From NCBI RefSeq assembly GCF_902833145.1, contig NZ_CADFEN010000004.1:186001-250000 (forward strand): 64,000 bases of DNA, written 5' to 3'. The DNA comes from Burkholderia sp. BCC0506. Its GTDB lineage: Bacteria; Pseudomonadota; Gammaproteobacteria; Burkholderiales; Burkholderiaceae. Positions 34,891-42,568 of this stretch are shown here, one piece after another. The stretch's first letter is position 1; each line of letters opens with the position of its first letter. Below the pieces are notes generated by a model. The model ran no database searches, was not told where the DNA came from, and saw only the letters and a program-made list of their open reading frames with translations. A program made the position numbers and the translations under genes.

Positions 34891-35430
34891 ATGAGCGACT
34901 TTTCTGATTTCCAGCGGGACATTGCCGATGCCGCGAGGGCGACCTTCAGGGCGCTGCGGGCGTTGCACCCGGACGAGCATTTCTACGCGTTCGCGTTGTA
35001 CACCGACAGCGGCGCGATGACGGTGGTGCCGGCGGCCAATTCGGTCGAAGGGCTGCGCCGGGCCCGCGCGCGGCTGGCGGTTGCGGACGACGATCCGCGG
35101 GCCGTGTGGAGCGTGTCCGAGTGGGCGTACGCGGCGGCCGAGGCTTCGCCGTTCAACGCGATCTGCGGCAGGCTGGCGGACGAACTGCTGAGCCCGCAGT
35201 TCGTCCGGTCGCGATTCCCCGAATTTTCCCGGCAACTGCATGCCGACATGGTCGCGGCGTTGCGGCTGCTCGATCGCGACGGCGTGTTCGGCACCGGCGA
35301 CGACCGCGCGGCCATCACGCTGTTCGTGTCGATCGGCGACGACGACGCAGCCGAGGCGCTGGAGAACGCATCGGCGAAAGCGCTGAACCCGCCGGCCGTC
35401 GCCGACGCCTTCCTGCGCCGCTACGGCTGA
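34891..35430 (+). CDS. DUF4303 domain protein
   Basis: 179 residues from the ATG at 34891 (GAGGA nearby); an upstream frame to 34771 does not look coding. The sequence pattern FRALRALHPDEHFYAFALYTD and the later WSVSEWAYAAAE plus DRDGVFGTGDDRAAITLFVS fits DUF4303, a SMI1/KNR4-like cytosolic family often found as polymorphic-toxin immunity proteins or in scattered operons. No toxin gene is adjacent, so a role cannot be stated. Confidence 0.75.
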   Translation: MSDFSDFQRDIADAARATFRALRALHPDEHFYAFALYTDSGAMTVVPAANSVEGLRRARARLAVADDDPRAVWSVSEWAYAAAEASPFNAICGRLADELLSPQFVRSRFPEFSRQLHADMVAALRLLDRDGVFGTGDDRAAITLFVSIGDDDAAEALENASAKALNPPAVADAFLRRYG

Positions 35431-35473
35431 CCGGCACCGGGATACCCGCGGGGCGGCTGCCCCGCGCGCTGCG

Positions 35474-36172
35474 TCACGGTTTCGCGCCCACGACGAATTC
35501 GAACGTCGCGACGCCGTCGACGCCGCCCGTCACGCGGTCGCCCGGCTGCAGCGCGCCGACACCGGCCGGCGTGCCGGTGAAGATCAGGTCGCCGGCCTTC
35601 AGCTCGACCGAGCGCGACACGTACGCGATCACGTCGGGCACGGCCCAGATCATGTCGGCGAGGTCGCCTTGCTGGCGCGTGTCGCCGTTGACCGCGAGCC
35701 AGATGCGGCCGGTTGCCGGGTGGCCGGTGGCCGTCGCCGCGCGCAGCGCGGTCACGGGGCCCGACGCGTCGAAACCCTTCGCCCAGTCCCACGGACGGCT
35801 CAGCTTCTTCGCTTCGGCCTGCAGGTCGCGGCGCGTGAGGTCGACGCCGACGCCGTAGCCCCACACGTGCGACAGCGCGTCGGCCGGATCGATCGCCCGG
35901 CCGTCCTTGCCGATCGCGACGACCAGCTCGATTTCGTGATGGAGGTCGTTCGTCAGCGGCGGATACGCGACCGTGCCGCTGGCCGGCACGATCGCGTCGG
36001 CCGGCTTCGTGAAGAAGAACGGCGGTTCGCGCTCGGGGTCGGCGCCCATTTCGCGGGCGTGGTCGGCGTAGTTGCGGCCGACGCAGAATACGCGGCGCAC
36101 CGGAAAGCGCGCGGTCGACTGTTCGACTTCGATGGAAGGACGCTCGGCAGCGTCGATGACGTATGCGGACAT
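35474..36172 (-). CDS. Fumarylacetoacetate hydrolase family protein (fumarylpyruvate hydrolase-like)
   Basis: 232 residues from the ATG at 36172 (GAGG eight bases upstream). FAH-fold motifs: VFCVGRNYADHAREMG, PFFFTKPADAIVPASG, the metal ligands in LHHEIELVVAIG and YGVGVDLTRRD, and the C-terminal DLIFTGTPAGVGAL. Length and motifs fit NagK-type fumarylpyruvate hydrolases of gentisate breakdown, but no other gentisate gene is nearby, so oxaloacetate tautomerase or acylpyruvase activity is equally possible. The upstream gene on the opposite flank is an AraC regulator, same strand. Confidence 0.85.
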   Translation of the reverse strand: MSAYVIDAAERPSIEVEQSTARFPVRRVFCVGRNYADHAREMGADPEREPPFFFTKPADAIVPASGTVAYPPLTNDLHHEIELVVAIGKDGRAIDPADALSHVWGYGVGVDLTRRDLQAEAKKLSRPWDWAKGFDASGPVTALRAATATGHPATGRIWLAVNGDTRQQGDLADMIWAVPDVIAYVSRSVELKAGDLIFTGTPAGVGALQPGDRVTGGVDGVATFEFVVGAKP

Positions 36173-36288
36173 CGGAGGGCCTCGTTCGGTGGGAAGACGG
36201 ATGGCCGGCGCACCGGCCGGCATGCGTGCAACGATACCCGACGCGCGTGCGCCCGGATGCGACGCAACTGCGTTTTACCGGGACAAAA

Positions 36289-37230
36289 CTACGCGTCGGC
36301 GGCAGGCTGCGTGTCGTCGGCCGCGGGCAGCGCGGCGTTCGCGTCGCGGTACGCCTTCGGCGACATGCCCACCCGTGCACGGAAGCGCCGCGCGAAATAG
36401 CCTTCGTCGCGAAAGCCGACCGAGCGTGCGATGTCCGCGATGCGCCGGCTGGTGTGGGCCAGCAGCGATTGCGCGAGCGCGATCCGGCGCTCGGTCACGA
36501 GATCGGTGAAGGTGCTGCCGGTTTCCTTGCGGACCAGGTGCGCGAGGTAGTTCGGCGAAAGAAACGCGGCTTCGGCGGTCGCGGCGAGCGTCAGGTCCTC
36601 GCGCGTCAGGTTCGCCCGCACGTGGCGCAGCACGCGGGCGAGCGCGTCGCGCCGGCCCGCGCGCTGGGCGCCGCGCTGCGCGAGCTTGTCGAGCGCGCCC
36701 GCGTACTGCGTGCAGACGAGCCCGATCAGTTGCAGCAGATAGCCGCGCAGCAACGTGGTCGAGCCGAACGTGCGCACGCGGTCGGCGTCGAGCATGCATA
36801 GCGCGAGGCGGCGCGCCTCGTCGTACGTGTCGCCGGTCAGGATGAAATCGAGATGCTCCTGGAAGCGGAACGGCGTCAGTTCGGGGAAGCGGTGCGCGGG
36901 CACGTCCTCGAGATCGAGCGGATCGACGTCGAGATCGGCGCGCAGGAATGCCTGGCTGAAGTTGATCACGATGAAGTGCGCGCCTTCCGGATGCGGAATC
37001 AGGTGCTCGCGGTGCGGCAGCACGAACGCGAGCGCGCCGCGCGGAAACGGCCGCGTGACGCCGCCGATGCGCTGCTCGGTGTCGCCGCCGAGGTTGAACT
37101 GGATCTGGAAATACGCGTGCCGGTGCGGCTCGGTGATCGCCTGGCGCGACGCCTGGTCGCGGATGTAGAAATCGAGCCGGTCGCTGCGTTCGGGCATCCC
37201 GTACAGGCGCGGCGGGGCGGTGGAGGGCAT
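36289..37230 (-). CDS. AraC-family transcriptional regulator
   Basis: 313 residues. The N-terminal cupin sensor (about 25-110) contains EPHRHAYFQIQFNLGG and HLIPHPEGAHFIVINFS; the C-terminal double helix-turn-helix (about 195-295) includes TLAATAEAAFLSPNYLAHLVRKETG and IADIARSVGFRDEGYFARRFRARVG. It lies upstream of the FAH-family gene in the same orientation (116 bp gap) and may regulate it. The ligand is unknown. Confidence 0.88.
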   Translation of the reverse strand: MPSTAPPRLYGMPERSDRLDFYIRDQASRQAITEPHRHAYFQIQFNLGGDTEQRIGGVTRPFPRGALAFVLPHREHLIPHPEGAHFIVINFSQAFLRADLDVDPLDLEDVPAHRFPELTPFRFQEHLDFILTGDTYDEARRLALCMLDADRVRTFGSTTLLRGYLLQLIGLVCTQYAGALDKLAQRGAQRAGRRDALARVLRHVRANLTREDLTLAATAEAAFLSPNYLAHLVRKETGSTFTDLVTERRIALAQSLLAHTSRRIADIARSVGFRDEGYFARRFRARVGMSPKAYRDANAALPAADDTQPAADA

Positions 37231-37312
37231 GAAGGATTCTGCTGTTCGTGACGCGGTTGAGCCGCGATGGTACAGCGAACCGGGCGTGGCGGCGACGGAT
37301 GCGTTCGCGCGG

Positions 37313-37912
37313 TCAGTCCGTCACGAGCGACGCGACGCGGCGCCGCAGCTCGGGCACGACCTCGGCGTCGAACCACGGATGGTGCTTGAACCATGCCTGG
37401 TTGCGCGGCGACGGATGCGGCAGCGGCAGGATGGCCGCGCCGTAGTCGTGCCAGGCCTGCACGGTGTCGGTCAGCGTCGCCTTGCGCGTGCCGCGCAGGA
37501 AATGCCGCTGCGCGTACTGGCCGATCAGCAGCGTGAGCCGGATCGACGGCAGTTCGGCTACGAGCCGGTCGATCCACAGTCGCGCGCACTCGGGGCGCGG
37601 CGGGTTGTCGCCGCTCGCGCCGCGGCCCGGGTAGCAGAAACCCATCGGTACGATCGCGAAGCGCGTGTCGTCGTAGAAGGTCTCGGCATCGACGCCGAGC
37701 CAGTCGCGCAGCCGCTTGCCGCTCGCGTCGTCCCACGGGATGCCGCTCGCATGGACCTTCGCGCCCGGTGCCTGCCCGACGATCAGGATGCGTGCGTCGC
37801 GATGCGCGCGCACGACCGGACGCGGGCCGAGCGGCAGGTCGGCTTCGCATGCACGGCACGCGCGGATTTCGGTGAGCAGCGCGTCGAGCGGCGCGCGCGT
37901 TCTTTTCGGCAT
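37313..37912 (-). CDS. Uracil-DNA glycosylase family protein
   Basis: 199 residues from the ATG at 37912; the longer frame beyond lacks family sequence. The UDG fold is seen in ILIVGQAPGAKVHASGIPWDD (motif 1) and the C-terminal LPLPHPSPRN (motif 2 with the catalytic-site His). The N-terminal CRACEADLP retains only two of the four cysteines that hold the iron-sulfur cluster in family 4/5 enzymes, so cluster binding is doubtful. Family members remove uracil from DNA; for this branch the exact activity is not established to my knowledge. Confidence 0.8.
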   Translation of the reverse strand: MPKRTRAPLDALLTEIRACRACEADLPLGPRPVVRAHRDARILIVGQAPGAKVHASGIPWDDASGKRLRDWLGVDAETFYDDTRFAIVPMGFCYPGRGASGDNPPRPECARLWIDRLVAELPSIRLTLLIGQYAQRHFLRGTRKATLTDTVQAWHDYGAAILPLPHPSPRNQAWFKHHPWFDAEVVPELRRRVASLVTD

Positions 37913-38024
37913 CGATTCGGAGCGGGGACGGAGTGACGAGGCGGTGTCGTACGAGCGGCGCAGGCGGGCAGCGGCCGGGCGGCGCGGCCCGGTCGCATCC
38001 GCCGGCCGCACCGCGCGGTGCGCG

Positions 38025-39086
38025 TCACGCCCGCGACGGGCCCGCTGCGCCGCCTTCGGCGACCGCAGCATCATACAACGCGGTCTGCGCAATCGCCGCG
38101 GCGATCCCTGCGTCGTCGTGCGAACCGTCGAGCATGCCCCAGCGCCGGTATTGCGACAGGAACCACCGGCCCTCGCGCGGATCGGGCCGGTTCACGGCGC
38201 CGCCGTCGTGAAAGCGGATCGGCAACGGCGGCGTGGCGAACGGCCCCGCGCCGTAGTCGCCGAGCAGGCGCGGCGCGATCAGCCGGGCCGGCACGCCGAG
38301 CGCGTCGGGCGACGCGAGCCAGTCGGCCGCCTCGCGGCGGTGTGCGGCGCTGTCGAGCCACGCGCACGCATCGACGAGCGTGCGGACCAGCGCACGCGCG
38401 GTGGCCGGATACAGCGCGACGAAGTCGCGCCGCGTCGCGAGCACCTTCTCCGGATGATCGGGCCAGATCTCGCTCGTGACGGCGACGGTGCGGCCCGCGC
38501 CGCACGCTTCGGCCACCGCGTGCCACGGCTCGCCCGCGCAGAAGCCGTCGAGCTCGCCGCCCGCGAGCGCGGCGACCATCTCGGGCGGCGGGATCACGAC
38601 GCTGCGCACGTCGTGCAGCGGATCGACGCCGTGCGACGCGAGCCACGCGTTCAGCCACATCGCGTGCGTGCCGGTCGGGAAGGTCTGCGCGAGCAGCGGC
38701 TTGCGGCCGAGTGCCGCGAACGCGGTGCGCACGCTGGCGGTTTCGCGGTACGCGTCGGCGAGGCCGCGCGACAACGTGATCGCCTGGCCGTTGCGGTTCA
38801 GCACCATCAACGCGGCCATGTCGGTCTGCGGGCCGCCGATGCCGAGCTGCAGCCCGCAGACGAGCCCGTACAGCGCATGCGCGGCGTCGAGCTCGCCGCT
38901 GAGCAGCTTGTCGCGCACGGCCGCCCACGACGGCTGGCGGCTCAATTCGAGCGTGAGGCCATGACGCGCGCCGAGGTCCAGGCGCTGCGCGACGATCAGC
39001 GGGGCCGCGTCGCTGAGCGCGACGAACCCCAGGCGAAGATGCGCGCGTTCCGGCGCGGCGGGAGGGGAAGTATTCATGGCACTCAT
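38025..39086 (-). CDS. nasS: Nitrate/nitrite sensor NasS (NrtA-like, cytoplasmic)
   Basis: 353 residues. It is homologous to the periplasmic nitrate-binding proteins NrtA/CmpA (LRLGFVALSDAAPLIVAQRLDL, SGELDAAHALYGLV, GELDGFCAGEPWH), yet has no signal peptide, which identifies it as the cytosolic sensor NasS rather than a transporter subunit. No ABC permease or ATPase lies nearby. Its ATG overlaps the nasT stop (ATGA at 39083-39086), so the two are translated together. In known systems NasS sequesters NasT until nitrate or nitrite binds. Confidence 0.85.
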   Translation of the reverse strand: MSAMNTSPPAAPERAHLRLGFVALSDAAPLIVAQRLDLGARHGLTLELSRQPSWAAVRDKLLSGELDAAHALYGLVCGLQLGIGGPQTDMAALMVLNRNGQAITLSRGLADAYRETASVRTAFAALGRKPLLAQTFPTGTHAMWLNAWLASHGVDPLHDVRSVVIPPPEMVAALAGGELDGFCAGEPWHAVAEACGAGRTVAVTSEIWPDHPEKVLATRRDFVALYPATARALVRTLVDACAWLDSAAHRREAADWLASPDALGVPARLIAPRLLGDYGAGPFATPPLPIRFHDGGAVNRPDPREGRWFLSQYRRWGMLDGSHDDAGIAAAIAQTALYDAAVAEGGAAGPSRA

Positions 39087-39679
39087 GACTGGGGTGACGC
39101 GTCGAGCAATTGTCGCGCGACGTCGACGATGCGCAGGCCCTGATCCATCGCACGCTTGCGCAGCGCGGCATACGCATCGTGTTCGGAGAGCTTGCGCTGG
39201 TCCATCAGCACGCGTTTCGCGCGGTCGATCAGCTTGCGCTCCTCGAGTTCGCGCTCGACGTCGGCCAGCCGGCGGCGCAGCGCGTCGTCGTGGGAGAAGC
39301 GCGCGAGCGCGACTTCGAGAATCGGCGCGAGGCGCTCGGCCGACAACCCTTCGACCAGATACGCGCTGACGCCCGCGCCGACCGCCGCGCGGATCAGTTC
39401 CTGGTCGGCGTCGTGGCTGAACATCAGCACGGGGCGCGGTGCGGTCGCATGCATGACGGCGAGCTGTTCGAGCGTGTCGCGCGACGGCGAATCGGTATCG
39501 ATGATCACGACGTCGGGGCGTTGCTCCTCGACGGCCGCCGGCAGGCGCGCGGGCGTCGCGACGTCGTTCAGCATCTCGTAGCCGAGACGCGCGAGCGCGT
39601 CGCCGAGCTCGCCGATCGGCTTGTCGGTATCGGTGACGAGCAGCACGCGCAGGCGGGCGGGCAGGGCGGACGAACTCAT
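39083..39679 (-). CDS. nasT: ANTAR-domain antiterminator NasT
   Basis: 198 residues from the ATG at 39679. Residues about 10-130 form a receiver-like domain (LRVLLVTDTDKPIGELGDAL, VVIIDTDSPSRDTL) and the C-terminus is an ANTAR RNA-binding domain (ELEERKLIDRAKRVLMDQRKLSEHDAYAALRKRAMDQGLRIVDVARQLL). When released from NasS it prevents leader termination in nitrate-assimilation mRNAs. A suitable leader terminator precedes the nitrate transporter gene on the other side of cobA. Overlaps nasS by four bases. Confidence 0.88.
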   Translation of the reverse strand: MSSSALPARLRVLLVTDTDKPIGELGDALARLGYEMLNDVATPARLPAAVEEQRPDVVIIDTDSPSRDTLEQLAVMHATAPRPVLMFSHDADQELIRAAVGAGVSAYLVEGLSAERLAPILEVALARFSHDDALRRRLADVERELEERKLIDRAKRVLMDQRKLSEHDAYAALRKRAMDQGLRIVDVARQLLDASPQS

Positions 39680-39799
39680 GGGGCGGGCAACAGGGACGGT
39701 GACGCGTCGAGGCACGGGACGAACGATGCATGCAGGCCGCGCGTGCGGCCGGGGGGCAGGGAAACGGGGAGCGGCCGAAGCCGCGCGATGCGGCGCATG

Positions 39800-40561
39800 T
39801 CAGGCGGCCCGCGAAAGCGCCGCGCCGGTTGCCGCGTCCGCGCCCAGCGCGGCCGCTTCGCCGATCGCGCCGCCGACGAGGATCACGGCCGGACTGCCGA
39901 GCCGCGCGGCCCGGATACCGTGCGCGAGCGTGCCGAGCGTGCCGGTCCAGCGGCGTTCGTCGGGCGTGCCGGCCCATTGCACGGCCGCCGCCGGCGTCGA
40001 CGCGGGAAGCGCGGCGAGCAGGCCCGCCGCGATGCTGTCGACGCGGCTCATCCCCATGTAGATCGCGAGCGTCGTGCCGGTTGCCGCGAGCCGTGCCCAG
40101 TCGGGCTCGCCGTGGTCCTGGCGGTGTGCGGTGACGAACGTGACGCCCTGGCAGTGCTCGCGATGCGTGAGCGAGATGCCGAGGCTCGCGGCCGCGGCGA
40201 ATCCCGACGAGATGCCGTTGACGATCTCGACCGGAATCGCGGCCGCGCGCAGCGTCGCGAGTTCCTCGCCGGCGCGCCCGAACAGCAGCGCATCGCCGCC
40301 TTTCACGCGCACCACGTGCGCGCCGCGCAGCGCGTAGCGGCGCATCAGTTTCTCGATGAACGCCTGCGGCGTGGAGCGGCAGCCGCCGCGCTTGCCGACG
40401 CGGATCACGCGCGCCTGCGGCGCGAGTGCGACGATGCCGGGCGCGACGAGATCGTCGAGCAGCAGCACGTCGGCGGCGGCCAGCGCCTTCACCGCTTTCA
40501 GCGTGAGGAGATCGGGGTCGCCGGGCCCGGCGCCCAGCAGCGTGACTTTGCCTGTCGTCAT
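39800..40561 (-). CDS. cobA: Uroporphyrinogen-III C-methyltransferase CobA/SUMT
   Basis: 253 residues with AGGAA before the ATG. SUMT motifs: VTLLGAGPGDPDLLTLKAVKAL, VRVGKRGGCRSTPQ, VVRVKGGDALLFGRAGEE, VNGISSGFAAAASLGISLTHR. It methylates uroporphyrinogen III to precorrin-2, the siroheme precursor. As the first gene of cobA-nasT-nasS, next to nirB, it most likely serves the siroheme-containing nitrite reductase. It is a stand-alone methyltransferase, not the multi-domain CysG. Confidence 0.9.
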   Translation of the reverse strand: MTTGKVTLLGAGPGDPDLLTLKAVKALAAADVLLLDDLVAPGIVALAPQARVIRVGKRGGCRSTPQAFIEKLMRRYALRGAHVVRVKGGDALLFGRAGEELATLRAAAIPVEIVNGISSGFAAAASLGISLTHREHCQGVTFVTAHRQDHGEPDWARLAATGTTLAIYMGMSRVDSIAAGLLAALPASTPAAAVQWAGTPDERRWTGTLGTLAHGIRAARLGSPAVILVGGAIGEAAALGADAATGAALSRAA

Positions 40562-40940
40562 GTCGTGTTCCTGTGCCGCATCGCATTCCTGCGGCGGTCT
40601 GATGTCGCGGTGTTGCGCGGCGGCGGCGGGCGGTCCAAACAAATGCACCGGCATCCGGCCGTGCCGTGCACGGAGGGACGCCGTTGTCCTGACGGGCCCG
40701 CGGTGAATGGCGGGCCGGGTTTGCGGGGACTGCCCACCGGCGCCGTTGCCGGTGTGATCGAGGTTCAGCAATATCCGGGCCAACCGGTGCGACGACTCGG
40801 CCGTCGCGTCGCGCCGCGCACCGCGCGACGGCCGCGAGCATGCACGCGCTCGCCATGCGCGAGCATGCGCCATCCCGCATTGGCGTGCGGCGTGCCCCAA
40901 CGGCGCGCACGGCGCGAGCGCACGGCGACAGTGCTGCAGC

Positions 40941-40955
40941 GCACCACATCTGTGC
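40941..40955. promoter_or_regulatory. NtrC-type binding site
   Basis: GCAC-N7-GTGC, the core of the NtrC consensus, about 100 bp upstream of the sigma-54 box, which is a normal enhancer distance. Only one such site was found by eye. Confidence 0.5.
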
Positions 40956-41056
40956 CTCGCTGCATCGCGATGGAGAGCGCGCAGCGCATCGCGAGCTCGC
41001 GCCGATTGCCCGGCGCGCCTTGTGCGGTGGGGCTCGCGGCGTGATCGACGCTGACA

Positions 41057-41072
41057 TGGCACGTCGCTTGCA
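41057..41072 (+). promoter_or_regulatory. Sigma-54 promoter of the nitrate assimilation operon
   Basis: TGGCACGTCGCTTGCA, an essentially perfect match to TGGCAC-N5-TTGCA. It predicts a transcript start near 41084 and a leader of about 140 bases that contains the 41153-41206 terminator. Sigma-54 dependence implies activation by an enhancer-binding protein, most likely NtrC under nitrogen limitation. Confidence 0.85.
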
Positions 41073-41152
41073 ATAAGTCGTTCGGGCGGGTCAATGGCGA
41101 TCCGTCCGCAGTACCGAATACCGACGCGCCCGGCAACGGGCTTCATGGGCAA

Positions 41153-41206
41153 CGGCGTCCTACGCATCGGGTCTCGACGAGACCGGGTGCGCAGGACGCC
41201 GTTTTT
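41153..41206 (+). terminator. Leader terminator, probable NasT antitermination target
   Basis: CGGCGTCCT (41153-41161) pairs with AGGACGCCG (41193-41201), with further inner pairing ending in GGTCTC/GAGACC, followed by TTTTT. It ends 16 bases before the transporter ATG and inside the predicted leader. That is the position of ANTAR-controlled terminators. I did not confirm the hexaloop hairpins that ANTAR proteins recognise. Confidence 0.75.
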
Positions 41207-41221
41207 CGTTTGGCGGATGAC

Positions 41222-42547
41222 ATGACCGACAAAGCTACCCGTATCGATCTCTTCAGCCTCCGCACCGCGCCGATGCGCGCGTTCCATCTGACGTGGATGG
41301 CGTTCTTCGTATGCTTCTTCGCGTGGTTCGCGTGCGCGCCGCTGATGCCGCTGATCGCGCGCGAATTCCACCTCACGGCCGCGCAGGTCGCGAACATCAA
41401 CATCGCCGCGGTGGCCGCGACGATCGCCGTGCGGCTGCTGGTCGGCCCGCTGTGCGACCGCTTCGGCCCGCGCCGCGTGTATGCCGGGCTGCTGCTGCTC
41501 GGTGCGATCCCCGTGTTCGCCGTGTCGTTCACGCACGATTACCTGTGGTTCCTGATCTGCCGGCTCGGCATCGGCGCGATCGGCGCGGGCTTCGTGATCA
41601 CGCAGTACCACACGTCGGTGATGTTCGCGCCGAACGTGGTCGGCACCGCGAACGCGACGACGGCCGGCTGGGGCAATGCCGGCGCGGGCGCGACGCAGGC
41701 GCTGATGCCGCTGCTCGTCGCCGCCGGCCTGATGCTCGGCTTGGGCGAGGACTCGTCGTGGCGCGTCGCGCTGGTCGTGCCGGGCGTGGCGATGCTCGTG
41801 ATGGCGTGGGCGTACTGGCGCTTCACGCAGGACTGCCCGCAAGGCGATTTCGTCGCGCTGCGCAAGCAGGGTGTGACGATCGACAGCGGCAAGAAGGGCG
41901 GCTGGGCGAGCTTCTTCGCGGCCTGCGCCAACTATCGCGTGTGGATGCTGTTCGTCACGTACGGCGCGTGCTTCGGCGTCGAGGTGTTCATCCACAACAT
42001 CGCCGCGCTGTACTACGTCGATCACTACAAGCTGTCGCTGAAGGACGCCGGCTTCGCGGTCGGGATGTTCGGGCTGCTCGCGCTGTTCGCCCGCGCGCTC
42101 GGCGGCTGGCTGTCCGACAAGATCGCGGCACGCCGCAGCCTCGACGTGCGCGCGACGCTGCTGTGCGCGCTGATCATCGGCGAAGGGCTCGGGCTGATCT
42201 GGTTCTCGCATGCGCAAAGCATCGGCATCGCCCTCGTCGCGATGCTGACCTTCGGCCTTTTCACGCACATGGCGTGCGGCGCGACCTACGCGCTCGTGCC
42301 GTTCATCGACCGCAAGGCGCTCGGCGGCGTCGCGGGAATCGTCGGCGCGGGCGGCAACGTCGGCGCGGTGGCCGCGGCTTTCCTGCTGAAGGGTGTCGGC
42401 GACGTGCAGCAGGCGCTGAGCCTGCTCGGCCTCGCGGTCACCGCGACCGCGCTGTGCGCGATGGCCGTGCGCTTCAGCGAAGAACACAAGGCGCGCGAGG
42501 CGGAGCTGCGCGATCGCGCGCTGGCCGCCGCCAACGCCGCGAACTGA
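41222..42547 (+). CDS. Nitrate/nitrite transporter, NarK/NasA family
   Basis: 441 residues from the ATG at 41222, about twelve membrane helices. The MFS loop RLLVGPLCDRFGPRRVYAGL and the nitrate signatures GWGNAGAGATQALMPLL and GIVGAGGNVGAVAAAFLL are both present. It imports nitrate, probably with protons, for assimilation. First gene of the operon narK-like, nirB, nirD, nasA; nirB starts 21 bp after it. Control by sigma-54/NtrC and by leader antitermination is read from the sequence upstream. Confidence 0.9.
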   Translation: MTDKATRIDLFSLRTAPMRAFHLTWMAFFVCFFAWFACAPLMPLIAREFHLTAAQVANINIAAVAATIAVRLLVGPLCDRFGPRRVYAGLLLLGAIPVFAVSFTHDYLWFLICRLGIGAIGAGFVITQYHTSVMFAPNVVGTANATTAGWGNAGAGATQALMPLLVAAGLMLGLGEDSSWRVALVVPGVAMLVMAWAYWRFTQDCPQGDFVALRKQGVTIDSGKKGGWASFFAACANYRVWMLFVTYGACFGVEVFIHNIAALYYVDHYKLSLKDAGFAVGMFGLLALFARALGGWLSDKIAARRSLDVRATLLCALIIGEGLGLIWFSHAQSIGIALVAMLTFGLFTHMACGATYALVPFIDRKALGGVAGIVGAGGNVGAVAAAFLLKGVGDVQQALSLLGLAVTATALCAMAVRFSEEHKAREAELRDRALAAANAAN

Positions 42548-42568
42548 TCGACCGAGGGAACCGTCATC

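Larger units (their letters stand above)
40562..41221. other. Divergent control region between cobA and the nitrate operon
   Basis: About 660 bp without a gene. It contains the NtrC-type site (40941-40955), the sigma-54 promoter (41057-41072) and the leader terminator (41153-41206) of the nitrate operon, listed separately. On the cobA side there is a 7-bp GC hairpin (40695-40701 with 40710-40716) but no clear promoter. Confidence 0.6.

Noticed and set aside
40695-40716. Hairpin upstream of cobA considered as an ANTAR target
   Set aside because: Loop of 8 bases without the expected A1/G4 pattern and no following T run on the minus strand.
38025-41057. A single 1010-codon frame that would fuse nasS to upstream sequence
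   Set aside because: The NrtA-like homology begins at the ATG overlapping nasT; the upstream part is antisense or out of frame to cobA and nasT.
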